Below, piece by piece: positions 7,106 to 14,334 of a stretch of 64,000 nt of DNA (the stretch's first letter is position 1; each line of letters begins with the position of its first letter). The notes under the pieces were generated by a model. That model made no database searches. It was given only the letters and a program-made list of their open reading frames with translations, and was not told the DNA's origin. The stretch comes from Mesorhizobium carmichaelinearum (GTDB lineage: Bacteria > Pseudomonadota > Alphaproteobacteria > Rhizobiales > Rhizobiaceae): NCBI RefSeq assembly GCF_900199455.1, contig NZ_FZQR01000011.1:1-64000 (forward strand), read 5' to 3'. Made by a program: the position numbers and the translations under genes.

Positions 7106-8119
7106 CTATCTCTCGTATTTCTCGACCTTCTGCTCGATGGCGCCGAAGATCGAATGGCCTGTTTTGTCCTTCATCTCGATGCGCACCGTGTCGCCGAAGC
7201 GCAGGAACGGCGTTTTGGGCTCGCCATTCTCGATCGTCTCGATCATGCGCAGTTCGGCAATGCAGGAATAGCCGGCGCCGCCAGCCGAGACAGGCTTGCC
7301 CGGGCCGCCGTCGAGCTTGTTGGAGACCGTGCCCGAACCGATAATCGTACCCGCCACCAGCGGCCTTGTCCTGGCGGCATGGACGATCAACGCCGGAAAA
7401 TCGAAGGTCATGTCGATGCCGGCGTTGGCGCGGCCGAACGGCTTGCCGTTGAGGTCCGCAAGCAGCGGCTGGCTGACCTTGCCGCCGTCCCAGGCGTCGC
7501 CCAGTTCGTCCGGCGTGACCGCGACCGGCGAAAAAGCCGAGGACGGTTTTGATTGGAAAAAGCCGAACCCCTTGGCCAGTTCCGGCCCGGTGAGCGCGCG
7601 CAACGTGACGTCGTTGACCAGCATGACCAGCCGGATCGCGGCGCGTGCTTCATCGAGGCTTGCGCCCGTGGGCACATCGTCGACGATGACGGCGACTTCG
7701 CCTTCCATGTCGATGCCGAAGGCTTCGTCTGCCATGCGGATCGGATCGCGCGGCGCAATGAAGGAGTCCGCGCCGCCCTGGTAGATCAGCGGGTCGGTCC
7801 AGAAGCTCGCCGGCATCTCGACGCCGCGCGCTTTGCGCACCAGTTCGACATGGTTCACATAGGCGGACCCGTCAGCCCATTGATAGGCGCGCGGCAGGGG
7901 TGAATGCGCGTCGTGTTCGTGAAAGCGCGCCGACGGCACCGCATTGTTCTCCAGCGATTCCGCGATTGTGCCGAGATGCGGCGAAATTCGCTGCCAGTCG
8001 TCGAGTGCCGCCTGCAGCGTGCGCGCCAGGAACGAGGCATCGGTGTACTGCGTCAGGTCGCGCGACACGACGACGAGTTTTCCGTCCCGTGTCCCGTCCT
8101 TCAATGTGGCAAGCTTCAT
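7106..8119 (-). CDS. Fumarylacetoacetate hydrolase family protein
   Basis: This 337-residue-class protein (336 residues) is the probable last enzyme of homogentisate degradation, cleaving fumarylacetoacetate to fumarate and acetoacetate. The FAH fold is seen from the acidic metal-site region (FGIDMEGEVAVIVDD), the NDVTLR motif, the FGRANAG region and the GTIIGSGTVSN motif. It is the prokaryote-type, two-domain enzyme, shorter than the 420-residue eukaryotic FAH. GGGAGG lies 6 bases before the ATG at 8119. Context with hmgA and hppD makes this substrate much likelier than other FAH-family diketo acids. Confidence 0.92.
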   Translation of the reverse strand: MKLATLKDGTRDGKLVVVSRDLTQYTDASFLARTLQAALDDWQRISPHLGTIAESLENNAVPSARFHEHDAHSPLPRAYQWADGSAYVNHVELVRKARGVEMPASFWTDPLIYQGGADSFIAPRDPIRMADEAFGIDMEGEVAVIVDDVPTGASLDEARAAIRLVMLVNDVTLRALTGPELAKGFGFFQSKPSSAFSPVAVTPDELGDAWDGGKVSQPLLADLNGKPFGRANAGIDMTFDFPALIVHAARTRPLVAGTIIGSGTVSNKLDGGPGKPVSAGGAGYSCIAELRMIETIENGEPKTPFLRFGDTVRIEMKDKTGHSIFGAIEQKVEKYER

Positions 8120-8134
8120 GCGTCCTCCCAATGA

Positions 8135-8476
8135 TTATTCGTAATATTTACCGGCATAGAGAATTCTGGCTGCGGCTTTCCAGGGATTTTCATCCGCCAG
8201 GAATGCCGGGTTATGTCTCCCATTGTCTTCGACGCAGGCGACAGCTGATACAAGAAAAGTGGCTATCGAATTGTTTTCCCAGCCATTCCAGCTGATGTCG
8301 GGTCCCGACGGCTGCAACGCTTCCTTGCGGTCAGCATCCTCACGATCCTTGCGCAACGCATCGATGAACCGGACAAAGGATGGCAAGTCCTGCACGCTGT
8401 CGAGGGCCGAGGAGAGCAGCGCCGAGGACGTCGCCGCGGATTTATCCATCTCGTCCCAAAGCTCTTCGTCGGCCAT
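8135..8476 (-). CDS. DUF7660 family protein
   Basis: This 113-residue soluble protein looks like a DUF7660 member, recognised by the central WENNSIATFLVSAVACVED-type stretch (W near residue 66) and the C-terminal PWKAAARILYAGKYYE ending. These proteins are short and of unknown function, sometimes found beside SMI1/KNR4-like genes. It starts 2 bases after the MBL hydrolase stop and ends 15 bases before the fumarylacetoacetase start, so it is cotranscribed with homogentisate genes. Its role there is unknown. Confidence 0.6.
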   Translation of the reverse strand: MADEELWDEMDKSAATSSALLSSALDSVQDLPSFVRFIDALRKDREDADRKEALQPSGPDISWNGWENNSIATFLVSAVACVEDNGRHNPAFLADENPWKAAARILYAGKYYE

Positions 8477-8478
8477 CG

Positions 8479-9336
8479 TCACTCCCGAAACCCCACAACA
8501 AGGCCGTCGCGGGCGATCGTCAAGTCGCCGGCCCATGTTTTCCTGACAGCAGCGCTCCAGTCGGCCTCGCCGATCTCGGCATCGTCGGCAGGAATCAGGT
8601 GGTTGAGCACCAGCCTCTTCACGCCGGCATCGCTGGCGATGCGCCCCGCCTCCTCGGCAAAGCTGTGGCTGGCGAGCAGATGTTGCCTGAGCCGCGCGCC
8701 ATTGCCGGTTCTGGCAACCAGTCGTTCGATGCCCTCCTCCAGCATGGCTTCGTGGACAAGAATGTCGGCACCCTCGGCAAAATCGGCGAGCGGTGGAAAG
8801 AAGGCCGTGTCGGCGGAAAACACCACGCTTTTCCCACCATGCTCGAAGCGCAGGGCAAAGCAGTCGGTCACCGGCGGATGGTCGACGCGCAGCGCCGAAA
8901 CCTTCAGGCCGCCCTGCTCGACCACCTGACCCTCGCCGAATTCGTCGATCGAAACCAGTTCGCGAATGTCGGGCCGGCCCTCGTCGGCGATGCGGATCTC
9001 GATGTCGAATTCCATCGCCTGGCAGAATCGCCGCCAGTAATGGCCGGTGCCGGCAGGCCCGAACACGTTGACCGGCGTCGCCAGCCCCGCCGTCCAGGCG
9101 GTGTGGATCAGCGGCCCGAGTTCCAGCACATGATCGGAATGCAAATGCGTGATGAAGATCAGGTCGAGCGTCTTCAGGCTAATGCCGGCATCGACCAGGC
9201 CGCGCGTCACGCCAAGCCCGCAATCGACGACGATGGTTCGCCCTGCGATCTCAAGCAGCGACGAACTCGGCCACGGCCCGCCCGGCCGGAGCGCCGGGCC
9301 GCCCTTCGAACCGAGCAGCACCAACCGATCCGGCAT
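8479..9336 (-). CDS. MBL-fold metallo-hydrolase
   Basis: This 285-residue protein belongs to the metallo-beta-lactamase fold, close to the RNase Z/arylsulfatase-like branch. The zinc motif HLHSDH (His64, His66, Asp68, His69) is present; later ligands fit His in the VDHPP region, Asp in FSADTAFF and His in LNHLIP. I chose the ATG at 9336 (MPDRLV) rather than a TTG at 9351 that overlaps the hmgA stop. It lies between hmgA and fumarylacetoacetase genes in a tightly packed run. A lactonase or thioesterase clearing side products of the pathway is possible but untested. Confidence 0.85.
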   Translation of the reverse strand: MPDRLVLLGSKGGPALRPGGPWPSSSLLEIAGRTIVVDCGLGVTRGLVDAGISLKTLDLIFITHLHSDHVLELGPLIHTAWTAGLATPVNVFGPAGTGHYWRRFCQAMEFDIEIRIADEGRPDIRELVSIDEFGEGQVVEQGGLKVSALRVDHPPVTDCFALRFEHGGKSVVFSADTAFFPPLADFAEGADILVHEAMLEEGIERLVARTGNGARLRQHLLASHSFAEEAGRIASDAGVKRLVLNHLIPADDAEIGEADWSAAVRKTWAGDLTIARDGLVVGFRE

Positions 9337-9347
9337 TGGCCCGCCGC

Positions 9348-10661
9348 TCAAGACCAGTCGCCCTCGGGCGTGCCATTAAAACGCTTCTTCAGGTCGGCCC
9401 AGCAGTCGATGTAGTTGTCCTGCCTTGTTTCCAGCTCGGCGCCATAGCGGGTCAGCATCTGCGGGAAACGGGTCTCGAACATGAAGGCCATGGTGTTGTC
9501 GAGCTTGACCGGTTTCAGCTCCGCGCGCGAGGCCTTTTCGAAGCCAGGCGCATCCGGGCCATGGGCCAGCATCAGATTGTGCAGGCTGATGCCGCCGGGC
9601 ACAAATCCTTCCTCCTTGGCGTCGTACTGGCCGTGGATCAGCCCCATGAACTCGCTCATGATGTTGCGATGATACCAGGGCGGCCGGAACGTATCTTCCG
9701 CCACCAGCCAGCGCGGCGGGAAGATCACGAAGTCGATGTTGGCGGTGCCTTCCTCGCCGCTCGGCGCGGTCAGCACGGTGAAGATCGACGGATCTGGGTG
9801 ATCGAACAGGATGGCGCCGACGGGCGAAAACGTCGCCAGGTCATATTTGTAGGGCGCATAATTGCCATGCCAGGCGACGACGTCGAGCGGCGAGTGGCCG
9901 ATCTCGGTGACATGGAAATTGCCGCACCATTTCACGATCAGCCGGCACGGCGTTTCCTTCTCTTCGAACCAGGCGCAAGGCGTCTTGAAATCGCGTGGGT
10001 TGGCCAGGCAGTTGGCGCCGATCGGGCCGCGGTCGGGCAGCGTCAGCTTGGCGCCGTAGTTCTCGCAGACATAGCCACGCACTTCCTTGTCGACCAATTC
10101 GACCTTGAAGACGAGGCCGCGCGGCAAAACGGCGATCTCGCCAGGCCGAAGCTCGATGACGCCCATCTCGGTCACAACGCGCAAGGCGCCGACCTGCGGG
10201 ACGACCAGCAGCTCACCGTCGGCGTTGAAGAAATGATCGTCGACCATCGATGTGTTGGCGACATAGACATGGGCGGCCATGCCCGTCTGCCCGAGCACGT
10301 CGCCGGCCGTGGTGATGCTGCGCATACCCTGGATAAAGTCGGTTGGCTCCGTCGGCATCGGCACCGGGTTCCAGCGATACTGGCCAAGCGCCAACTCGTG
10401 GTCGCCGACATTGGGCGCGGTCTTCCACAAGGGATAGTTTGCCGCCTTGAAGCGACCGGTATGCTTGACGCTTGGCCGGATGCGGTAGAGCCAGGAGCGC
10501 TCATTGGTGCCGCGCGGCGCGGTGAAAGGCGAGCCCGAAAGCTGCTCGGCATAGAGGCCGTAGGCCGGCCGCTGCGGCGAGTTCCGCCCTTGCGGCAGCG
10601 AGCCGGGCAAGGTTTCGGTTTCGAAATCGTTGCCGAAACCCGGCATGTAGGAAAAGGCCAT
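9348..10661 (-). CDS. hmgA: Homogentisate 1,2-dioxygenase
   Basis: This 437-residue Fe(II) enzyme opens homogentisate to maleylacetoacetate. The N-terminal MPGFGNDFETE and GLYAEQLSGSPFTAPR motifs are diagnostic, and the ligand region PPWYHRNIMSEFMG supplies the His/Glu pair, with the later His in SLHNLMLAHGPD. Length equals the bacterial family norm. The ATG at 10661 has GGGAGGAAG immediately upstream. It is the first gene of a six-gene leftward run and diverges from a MarR-type regulator, with TGTAACCATC repeats between them. Confidence 0.96.
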   Translation of the reverse strand: MAFSYMPGFGNDFETETLPGSLPQGRNSPQRPAYGLYAEQLSGSPFTAPRGTNERSWLYRIRPSVKHTGRFKAANYPLWKTAPNVGDHELALGQYRWNPVPMPTEPTDFIQGMRSITTAGDVLGQTGMAAHVYVANTSMVDDHFFNADGELLVVPQVGALRVVTEMGVIELRPGEIAVLPRGLVFKVELVDKEVRGYVCENYGAKLTLPDRGPIGANCLANPRDFKTPCAWFEEKETPCRLIVKWCGNFHVTEIGHSPLDVVAWHGNYAPYKYDLATFSPVGAILFDHPDPSIFTVLTAPSGEEGTANIDFVIFPPRWLVAEDTFRPPWYHRNIMSEFMGLIHGQYDAKEEGFVPGGISLHNLMLAHGPDAPGFEKASRAELKPVKLDNTMAFMFETRFPQMLTRYGAELETRQDNYIDCWADLKKRFNGTPEGDWS

Positions 10662-10695
10662 CGCTTCCTCCCGGATTGACCAAACTGGTTTCATT

Positions 10696-10729
10696 TGTAA
10701 CCATCGAAAATGTAACCATCAATGGTGAC
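10696..10729. promoter_or_regulatory. Probable operator for the homogentisate regulator
   Basis: TGTAACCATC occurs twice as a direct repeat (10696-10705 and 10711-10720), and GTAACCAT pairs with ATGGTGAC (10722-10729) as a palindrome with one mismatch. It lies between divergent hmgA and the MarR gene, overlapping the leader of the latter. A MarR dimer binding here would repress both until a pathway metabolite, probably homogentisate, releases it. Confidence 0.6.
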
Positions 10730-10737
10730 TTCGAAAA

Positions 10738-11202
10738 ATGGCGACGAACAACGAAACCTCCAACGAGCCTGAAATTCTCGATCTGGAGAATTTCCTGCCT
10801 TACCGACTCTATCGGCTCGCCGATGCCGTCAGCCGTGAATTCTCCCGAATATACAAGGACAGCCACGGCCTGACGCGGCCGGAGTGGCGCACGCTTTCCG
10901 GGCTCGGGCAGCGCGGCACGATGACGGCAACGGAACTTGGCGAGCAATCGGCCATGCACAAGACCAAGGTCTCGCGCGCGGTGGCGGCGCTGGAACGACG
11001 GCGCTGGCTGGCGCGTACGCCGGACGAGAATGATCGGCGTGTCGAACACCTTGCGCTGACCAAGGCCGGGCTTGCCGCCTATCGTGAGATGGTGCCTCTG
11101 GCGAAGGCGTTTGAGGGGCAGCTGTTTGAACGCCTTGATCCAGCAGACCGCTCGCTCATTCTTGCAACCTTTACGAGCCTCGAAGCGTTATTTTTGAATT
11201 AA
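10738..11202 (+). CDS. MarR family regulator, likely controlling hmgA
   Basis: This 154-residue protein has the MarR winged helix: TATELGEQSAMHKTKVSRA is the recognition region (about residues 62-80), followed by the wing DENDRRVEH. It faces hmgA across a 76-base gap carrying repeated operator-like motifs, an arrangement typical of ligand-responsive MarR control of aromatic catabolism. The ATG at 10738 follows the palindrome directly with only a weak purine stretch as ribosome site. The ligand is inferred, not seen. Confidence 0.88.
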   Translation: MATNNETSNEPEILDLENFLPYRLYRLADAVSREFSRIYKDSHGLTRPEWRTLSGLGQRGTMTATELGEQSAMHKTKVSRAVAALERRRWLARTPDENDRRVEHLALTKAGLAAYREMVPLAKAFEGQLFERLDPADRSLILATFTSLEALFLN

Positions 11203-11281
11203 CCAATAAACAATAATTCATTTATGCTCGCGCTCACGCAACTATAATTTGAAAAATAGTTTCCTAATTGGAGGGTGTGTG

Positions 11282-11740
11282 ATGGACCGCTTTGATTGGA
11301 AAATACTTATCCCTTGGGTGATAAGCATCGGTACTGTTTTTGTCGGAATCTTGGAATACTCCGACAAACAGGCTCAGGCAAATCGCGAACCATTTCTCAA
11401 AGAGCAAACCAGACTTCTCTTTGAGGCAACTGAAACTGTTTCGACACTGGCAAATACAACCGACCCTGACGACTGGAAGAAGGCTCGCTTACGCTTCTGG
11501 ACTCTTTACTGGGGTCCACTCAGCTTAGTCGAAGACGTTCGCGTTGAGAGCTGCATGGTAAAGTTGGGGGAGATCATACCGGCTCCGACGCAGGCTGAAT
11601 TACCACCGCTGCCATTCGACAAGCTTCGGACAGCATCTTACGAATTGGCGCATATCGCCCGCAATCTGATGATCACCAGTTGGGATGCAAAGCTTGATAT
11701 GAAGGTCACAAACACATTCAGCATCTGCAAAGATGGCTAG
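11282..11740 (+). CDS. Hypothetical membrane-anchored protein in an AT-rich patch
   Basis: This 152-residue protein is not recognised. It begins with a single hydrophobic segment (residues 7-22, KILIPWVISIGTVFVG) that would anchor a mainly helical soluble domain. GGAGG lies 7 bases before the ATG at 11282, so translation is credible; the frame is open further upstream without a better site. Codon use and the flanking DNA are clearly more AT-rich than the surrounding genes, suggesting recent acquisition. It stands alone between convergent gene groups. Confidence 0.65.
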   Translation: MDRFDWKILIPWVISIGTVFVGILEYSDKQAQANREPFLKEQTRLLFEATETVSTLANTTDPDDWKKARLRFWTLYWGPLSLVEDVRVESCMVKLGEIIPAPTQAELPPLPFDKLRTASYELAHIARNLMITSWDAKLDMKVTNTFSICKDG

Positions 11741-11752
11741 CTAGGCGGCCCC

Positions 11753-12787
11753 TCACCAATCCATCACCACCTTGCCCGAACTGCCGCTCCTCATCGCATC
11801 GAACCCCGTCTGGAAGTCATCGATACCGATGCGGTGGGTGATCAGGCCTGAGACATCGAGCGAGCCCTGCACCAGCGCGATCATCTTGTACCAGGTCTCG
11901 AACATTTCGCGGCCATAGATGCCCTTGAGATGCAGCATCTTGAAGATGACCTTGTTCCAGTCGATCTCGAAGCCGGTCGGGGCAATGCCCAGAATGGCGA
12001 TCTTGCCGCCATTGTTCATGGTGTCGATCATGTCGCGGAAGGCGGGTGCGGCGCCCGACATTTCGAGGCCGACGTCAAAACCCTCGGTCATGCCGAGCGC
12101 CGGCATGACATCGCGCAGCTTTTCCTTCGAGGCGTCGACGACATGCTGGACACCGAGTTTTTTCGCCAGCGCCAGCCGCACCGGGTTGATGTCGGTTATG
12201 ACCACCTTGCGCGCGCCGACACATTGCGCCACCAGCGCGCCCATGATGCCGATCGGCCCGGCGCCGGTGACCAGCACATCCTCGCCGACCAGGTCGAAGG
12301 ACAATGCCGTGTGCACCGCATTGCCCAGGGGATCGAAAATCGCGGCGATTTCGTCCGGCACATCGTCGGGGATCGGCACGACATTGTGCTGCGGGATCGC
12401 CAGATACTCGCCGAAGGCGCCGGGACGATTGACGCCGACGCCGAGCGTGTTGCGGCAGAGATGCCCTCGCCCCGCACGGCAGTTGCGGCAATGGCCGCAG
12501 ACGATGTGGCCTTCGCCCGAGACGCGCTGGCCGACCTTGTATTCGGTGACCGCCGCGCCGAAATCGGCGACCGTGCCGACGAATTCATGGCCAGTGACCA
12601 TCGGCACCGGCACGGTCTTCTGCGCCCACTGGTCCCAATTGTAGATATGGACGTCGGTGCCGCAGATCGCCGTCTTCTTGACCTTGATCAGCACATCGTT
12701 GGGGCCGATCTCCGGCACCGGCACCTCTTCCATCCAGATGCCCGGCTCGGCCTTGGCCTTCACCAGCGCCTTCATCATGTTCGACAT
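11753..12787 (-). CDS. tdh: L-threonine 3-dehydrogenase
   Basis: This 344-residue zinc alcohol dehydrogenase-type enzyme oxidises L-threonine to 2-amino-3-ketobutyrate with NAD. Catalytic zinc ligands are Cys42, His67 and Glu68 (CGTDVH and GHEF); structural zinc ligands are Cys97, Cys100, Cys103 and Cys111. The VTGAGPIG nucleotide-binding motif follows. Length equals E. coli Tdh. It lies 51 bases downstream of kbl on the same strand, the classic two-enzyme threonine-to-glycine operon, which separates it from generic sorbitol-type dehydrogenases. Confidence 0.96.
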   Translation of the reverse strand: MSNMMKALVKAKAEPGIWMEEVPVPEIGPNDVLIKVKKTAICGTDVHIYNWDQWAQKTVPVPMVTGHEFVGTVADFGAAVTEYKVGQRVSGEGHIVCGHCRNCRAGRGHLCRNTLGVGVNRPGAFGEYLAIPQHNVVPIPDDVPDEIAAIFDPLGNAVHTALSFDLVGEDVLVTGAGPIGIMGALVAQCVGARKVVITDINPVRLALAKKLGVQHVVDASKEKLRDVMPALGMTEGFDVGLEMSGAAPAFRDMIDTMNNGGKIAILGIAPTGFEIDWNKVIFKMLHLKGIYGREMFETWYKMIALVQGSLDVSGLITHRIGIDDFQTGFDAMRSGSSGKVVMDW

Positions 12788-12838
12788 TCTTTTGTCCCTT
12801 GAATCTTTGATCCGGAATCGCTTTTCGGCGCCGGCTGC

Positions 12839-14026
12839 TCAGGAAATGACGCCCAGCTCCTTGCCGACCGCAGCGAAAGCCTCCACCGCCCTATCAATAT
12901 CGGCAATGGAATGCGCCGCCGACATCTGGGTGCGGATACGCGCCTGGCCCTTGGGCACCACCGGGAAGGAGAATCCGATGACATAGATGCCGCGCTTCAG
13001 CATGCGCGCCGCCATCTCCTGCGCCAGCGTGGCGTCGCCCAGCATCACCGGGATGATCGGATGGTCGGCCCCGGCCAGCGTGAAGCCGAGCTTGCCCATC
13101 TGCGACCTGAACCGCGCCGCATTGGCATAGAGGCGTTCGCGCAAGGCGTCGCCATTGCGGATCAGGTCGAACACCTTGATCGAAGCGCCGGCGATCGCCG
13201 GCATCAGCGTGTTGGAGAACAGATAGGGCCGCGAGCGCTGGCGCAGCCAATCGACCACTTGGCTCTTGCCAGAGGTGTAGCCGCCGGAAGCGCCGCCTAA
13301 CGCCTTGCCCAGCGTGCCGGTGATGATGTCCACCCTGCCCTCGACACCGCAATGCTCGGCCGAGCCGCGGCCGTTCTTGCCGACGAAGCCAACCGCATGG
13401 CTGTCGTCGACCATGACCATGGCATCGTATTTGTCGGCAAGGTCGCAGACGCCCTTGAGGTTGGCGATGATGCCGTCCATCGAAAACACACCGTCGGTGG
13501 CGATCAGCCGGAAGCGGCAATCCCTGGCCTCCTTCAGCCGCACCTCGAGATCGGCCATGTCGTTGTTGGCGTAGCGGAAGCGTTTGGCCTTCGACAGCCT
13601 GACACCGTCGATGATCGAGGCGTGGTTCAGCGCATCCGAAATGATCGCGTCTTCCTCACCAAGCAGCGTCTCGAACAGGCCACCATTGGCGTCGAAACAG
13701 GAACCGTAGAGGATGGTGTCTTCCAGGCCGAGGAAGGAAGAGATCGTCGCCTCGAGCTGTTTGTGTTCCTCCTGCGTGCCGCAGATGAAGCGCACCGAGG
13801 CCATGCCGTAGCCATAACGGTCGAGCGCCTGGGTGGCGGCCTTTCGCAGGTCGGCGCTGTCGGCGAGGCCGAGATAGTTGTTGGCGCAGAAGTTCAGCAC
13901 TTTCTCGCCGCCGACCTCGATCTCAGCCGACTGCATCGATGAAATCACCCGCTCGGACTTGTAGAGGCCGGCCGTTTTGAGCCCGGCAAGCTCGCTGTCG
14001 ATATGGGAGAGGAATGCTGCGGTCAT
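12839..14026 (-). CDS. kbl: Glycine C-acetyltransferase (2-amino-3-ketobutyrate CoA ligase)
   Basis: This 395-residue PLP enzyme cleaves 2-amino-3-ketobutyrate with CoA to glycine and acetyl-CoA. The PLP lysine is Lys241 in TGTLGKALGGASGGY, with Asp207 and His210 in MVDDSHAVGFVG. The NFCANNYLGLADS start and the length match Kbl. A GAGG precedes the ATG. It is cotranscribed with tdh, which supplies its unstable substrate, so threonine is channelled to glycine and acetyl-CoA. Confidence 0.96.
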   Translation of the reverse strand: MTAAFLSHIDSELAGLKTAGLYKSERVISSMQSAEIEVGGEKVLNFCANNYLGLADSADLRKAATQALDRYGYGMASVRFICGTQEEHKQLEATISSFLGLEDTILYGSCFDANGGLFETLLGEEDAIISDALNHASIIDGVRLSKAKRFRYANNDMADLEVRLKEARDCRFRLIATDGVFSMDGIIANLKGVCDLADKYDAMVMVDDSHAVGFVGKNGRGSAEHCGVEGRVDIITGTLGKALGGASGGYTSGKSQVVDWLRQRSRPYLFSNTLMPAIAGASIKVFDLIRNGDALRERLYANAARFRSQMGKLGFTLAGADHPIIPVMLGDATLAQEMAARMLKRGIYVIGFSFPVVPKGQARIRTQMSAAHSIADIDRAVEAFAAVGKELGVIS

Positions 14027-14334
14027 GATCAGGCCTCGTTTGACGTGGGCAGACTGTCGTCCCGCCTGCGCAAAAAATCCATCGCAAAAGCGACCGGATC
14101 GGGTGGCTGGGCAGCATCAATGAGGCGCCGTGGACATCACCCATGCGACCGTCCGGGAACACTCGGGGTAACGAATGGTCAAATGCAGGCCGGCGGCGAA
14201 AGGAGGCGATAACCATTTCGCGATCTTTCCGCTCCTCCCCCTTGCCGGCCGGCTGCCGGTTTCCAGTCCTGTTAACGTTTGCAGTTCAATGGTGCTCATA
14301 CAGGAATCCGTTGGCGAGAGGGCCGCCCCCGAAC
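14027..14334. other. Intergenic region between kbl and the GGDEF-EAL gene
   Basis: These 308 bases separate two divergent genes and must hold both promoters. I see no RNA gene, repeat or strong terminator. The frame of the GGDEF-EAL gene stays open through much of it, but the translated sequence is low-complexity and unlike the family, so I treat it as noncoding. Confidence 0.6.

Noticed and set aside
14143..14334. N-terminal extension of the GGDEF-EAL frame
   Set aside because: The 64 added residues are Arg/Pro-rich and precede the first membrane helix; the ATG at 14335 gives a normal protein.
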